In this document: in pieces, positions 24,986-26,209 of the stretch
Position numbering within the stretch: the stretch's first letter is position 1
Layout of the letters: each line of letters starts with the position of its first letter
Assembly: GCA_947460165.1 (NCBI GenBank)
Contig: CANHKH010000005.1
Location: 1 to 26,209 of the forward strand
Origin: Comamonadaceae bacterium
GTDB lineage: Bacteria > Pseudomonadota > Gammaproteobacteria > Burkholderiales > Burkholderiaceae_C
DNA: 26,209 nt
Direction: 5' to 3'
Notes under the pieces: generated by a model
Told to the model about the DNA's origin: nothing
Databases searched by the model: none
The model's input: the letters and a program-made list of their open reading frames with translations, nothing else
Translations under genes and position numbers: made by a program

Positions 24986-25525
24986 ATGTCTTTTGACAAA
25001 GTCCCCCCTGGCAAGAACGCGCCTGAATCGTTCAACGTGATCATTGAAATTCCCATGAACGCGGACCCCGTCAAGTACGAGGTGGACAAGGAGTCGGGGG
25101 CGATTTTTGTGGACCGCTTCATGAGCACGGCCATGCATTACCCCACCAACTACGGCTATGTCCCGCAAACCCTGAGCGGCGACGGTGACCCGGTGGATGT
25201 GCTGGTGATCACGCCATTTCCGCTGATTCCTGGTGTGGTGGTGCCTTGCCGTGCCATTGGTATTTTGAAAATGGAAGACGAGGCCGGTGAAGACGGCAAG
25301 GTCTTGGCCGTGCCCATTGACAAAATTTTGTCCATTTACAGCCACTGGCAAAAGCCCGAGGACATGAACCAGTTGCGCTTGAGCACCATTGCCCACTTTT
25401 TTGAGCACTACAAAGACCTCGAAAAAGGCAAGTGGGTCAAGATCATGGGCTGGGAAGGCCCCGAGGCCGCCAAAAAAGAGGTCATGGACGGCATTGCCAA
25501 CTACAACAAGGCCAAACAAGCCTGA
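24986..25525 (+). CDS. ppa: soluble inorganic pyrophosphatase (family I)
   Basis: Ppa hydrolyses pyrophosphate in the cytosol and pulls biosynthetic reactions forward. The 179-aa product matches the hexameric bacterial family I type. Substrate and metal residues are in place: Glu21 (IIEIPMNADPVKYE), the YGYVPQT motif (56-62) and Asp66, Asp68 and Asp71 in GDGDPVDVL. The later DKILSIYSHW and HFFEHYKDLEKGKWVK segments are typical. ATG 24986 is the conserved start, although no clear Shine-Dalgarno sequence precedes it. It is divergent from hppA across 262 bp and ends at a strong terminator. The A6G run at 25472-25478 is out of phase for frameshifting. Confidence 0.97.
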   Translation: MSFDKVPPGKNAPESFNVIIEIPMNADPVKYEVDKESGAIFVDRFMSTAMHYPTNYGYVPQTLSGDGDPVDVLVITPFPLIPGVVVPCRAIGILKMEDEAGEDGKVLAVPIDKILSIYSHWQKPEDMNQLRLSTIAHFFEHYKDLEKGKWVKIMGWEGPEAAKKEVMDGIANYNKAKQA

Positions 25526-25535
25526 TCGCCTGTCT

Positions 25536-25558
25536 GCCCCTGGGAGCGCAGCAGGGGC
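25536..25558 (+). repeat. stem-loop just after ppa
   Basis: GCCCCTG and CAGGGGC form a 7-bp stem directly before the main terminator. It has no T-run of its own and may protect the ppa mRNA 3' end. Confidence 0.4.
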
Positions 25559-25560
25559 GT

Positions 25561-25601
25561 CCACGAAAAAAGCCGACCTTGAGCGTCGGCTTTTTTCGTG
25601 G
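25561..25601. terminator. bidirectional intrinsic terminator between ppa and the COG3146-like gene
   Basis: A perfect 17-bp inverted repeat (25561-25577 and 25585-25601) flanks the loop CTTGAGC. It contains an A6 run on the left and a T6 run on the right, around a GCCGAC/GTCGGC core. Either strand thus reads as a GC hairpin followed by U6, ending transcripts from both converging genes. Confidence 0.92.
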
Positions 25602-25618
25602 GCTCGTCCAGCCCTGGC

Positions 25619-26209
25619 TCAGGGCGTTTGTTTAAAAGGGGTGCGCTGCTGCAGGTGTTCCATGTAATTTTCCACACCTGCGCCTTCGCGTTCGAGAAAC
25701 CGCTCGACCGCATCGGCAAATGACGGGTGGGCCAGCCAATGGGCGCTTTGGGTTTTGACCGGCATGAGCGCCCGCGCCATTTTGTGCTCGCCCTGCGCGC
25801 CGCCTTCAAAGCGCTGCAGCCCCTGGGCGATGCACCAGGCCAGCGGCTGGTAGTAGCAGGCTTCGAAATGCAGGCAATCCACCCGCTCCAGCGCACCCCA
25901 GTAACGGCCATAGGCCGTGCCCAGGCCACCTCCCTGTGTTTGATTCAGCCCAATCAGGCTGCTGGCCATGGGCTGGCCGTCCCTTTCGGCCACAAAGAGC
26001 AGCCAGTGCTCGGGCATGTGCTGGGCCATGCGGCGGAAAAAATCAGGGCTGAGGTAGGGTGAGTTGCCGTGTTCCAGGTAGGTGCGTTCGTAGCATTTGT
26101 AAAAAAACGCCCAGTTCTGGGGCGAGATGTCCGCGCCACGCGCCCACCTGAACTGCACGCCCGCGTCTTGCACTTTGCGGCGCTCTTGCTTGATTTTTTT
26201 GCGTTTGTC
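25619..26209 (-). CDS. COG3146-type GNAT/FemAB-like protein, C-terminal part (5' end outside window)
   Basis: This is the C-terminal 196 residues of a protein of the COG3146 (DUF482) family, usually annotated as GNAT-fold N-acetyltransferase or peptidoglycan-biosynthesis-related. The frame is open to the window edge, beginning DKRKKIKQERRK, so the start lies beyond 26209. Strong family motifs are YKCYERTYLEHGNSPYLS, GTAYGRYWGALERVDCLHFE, ACYYQPLAWCIAQGLQRFEG and GAQGEHKMARALMPVKTQSA. The FemAB-type GNAT fold suggests an acyl- or aminoacyl-transferase, but no substrate is established. It converges on ppa and shares the bidirectional terminator. The short tail after the AHWLAHPSF segment includes a helical EREGAGVENYMEHLQQ, normal for the family. 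Confidence 0.86.
   Translation of the reverse strand, partial: DKRKKIKQERRKVQDAGVQFRWARGADISPQNWAFFYKCYERTYLEHGNSPYLSPDFFRRMAQHMPEHWLLFVAERDGQPMASSLIGLNQTQGGGLGTAYGRYWGALERVDCLHFEACYYQPLAWCIAQGLQRFEGGAQGEHKMARALMPVKTQSAHWLAHPSFADAVERFLEREGAGVENYMEHLQQRTPFKQTP

Noticed and set aside
25472..25478. A6G run in ppa as another frameshift site
   Set aside because: The phase is AAA AAA G, not A AAA AAG, and Ppa has its normal full length, so no programmed shift is expected.

Overview
The window is a dense, GC-rich bacterial chromosome segment. Gene content and order fit a betaproteobacterium of the order Burkholderiales, probably family Comamonadaceae: addB-addA, small SRP RNA next to dnaX-ybaB-recR, mltD beside a yafS-type methyltransferase and rnhA, and divergent hppA/ppa. 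I placed it from gene order and recognisable protein motifs, without any database search. It looks like core chromosome. I see no transposase, integrase, phage gene, CRISPR array or tRNA, and no stretch with clearly foreign base composition.

Layout. (1) 1-5381, plus strand: the 3' end of addB, addA (double-strand break resection), a BaiN/YhiN-type flavoprotein and a 103-aa protein of unknown function. Stop/start overlaps (ATGA) link addB to addA and the flavoprotein to the 103-aa gene. (2) 5382-5690 holds the small SRP RNA (4.5S, ffs) on the minus strand and the dnaX promoter region. (3) 5691-9032, plus strand: dnaX-ybaB-recR and a MAPEG-family membrane protein. dnaX carries an A AAA AAG heptamer in the correct phase, with a -1 frame stop three codons later, so it should make both tau and a 390-aa gamma. 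(4) 9157-10206: an orphan NMT1/SsuA-type periplasmic binding protein, convergent with mltD (minus). (5) yafS-like methyltransferase and rnhA (plus). (6) 13776-18427: a two-gene RND efflux operon (adaptor and pump) with no outer-membrane channel or regulator gene in view. A palindrome upstream could be its operator, and the adaptor has a collagen-like Gly-Pro-Gly tail. (7) 18616-22479, minus strand: hydroxypyruvate-isomerase-like gene, then moaA, mobA and moeA (molybdenum cofactor synthesis), tightly packed. (8) 22594-25525: the membrane proton-pumping pyrophosphatase hppA (minus) and the soluble pyrophosphatase ppa (plus), divergent from one 262-bp region. (9) A strong bidirectional terminator, then the 3' part of a COG3146-type acyltransferase-like gene (minus) running off the window.

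The functional themes are DNA replication and repair (AddAB, DnaX, RecR, RNase HI), cell-envelope functions (MltD, RND efflux, MAPEG protein), Moco synthesis and pyrophosphate metabolism. No wholly new system is evident. The observations most worth checking are the dnaX frameshift site, the collagen-like tail of the RND adaptor, the degenerate SAM-binding motif of the YafS-like protein with gloB missing beside it, and the inverted repeat over the presumed ppa promoter in the dual-pyrophosphatase locus.
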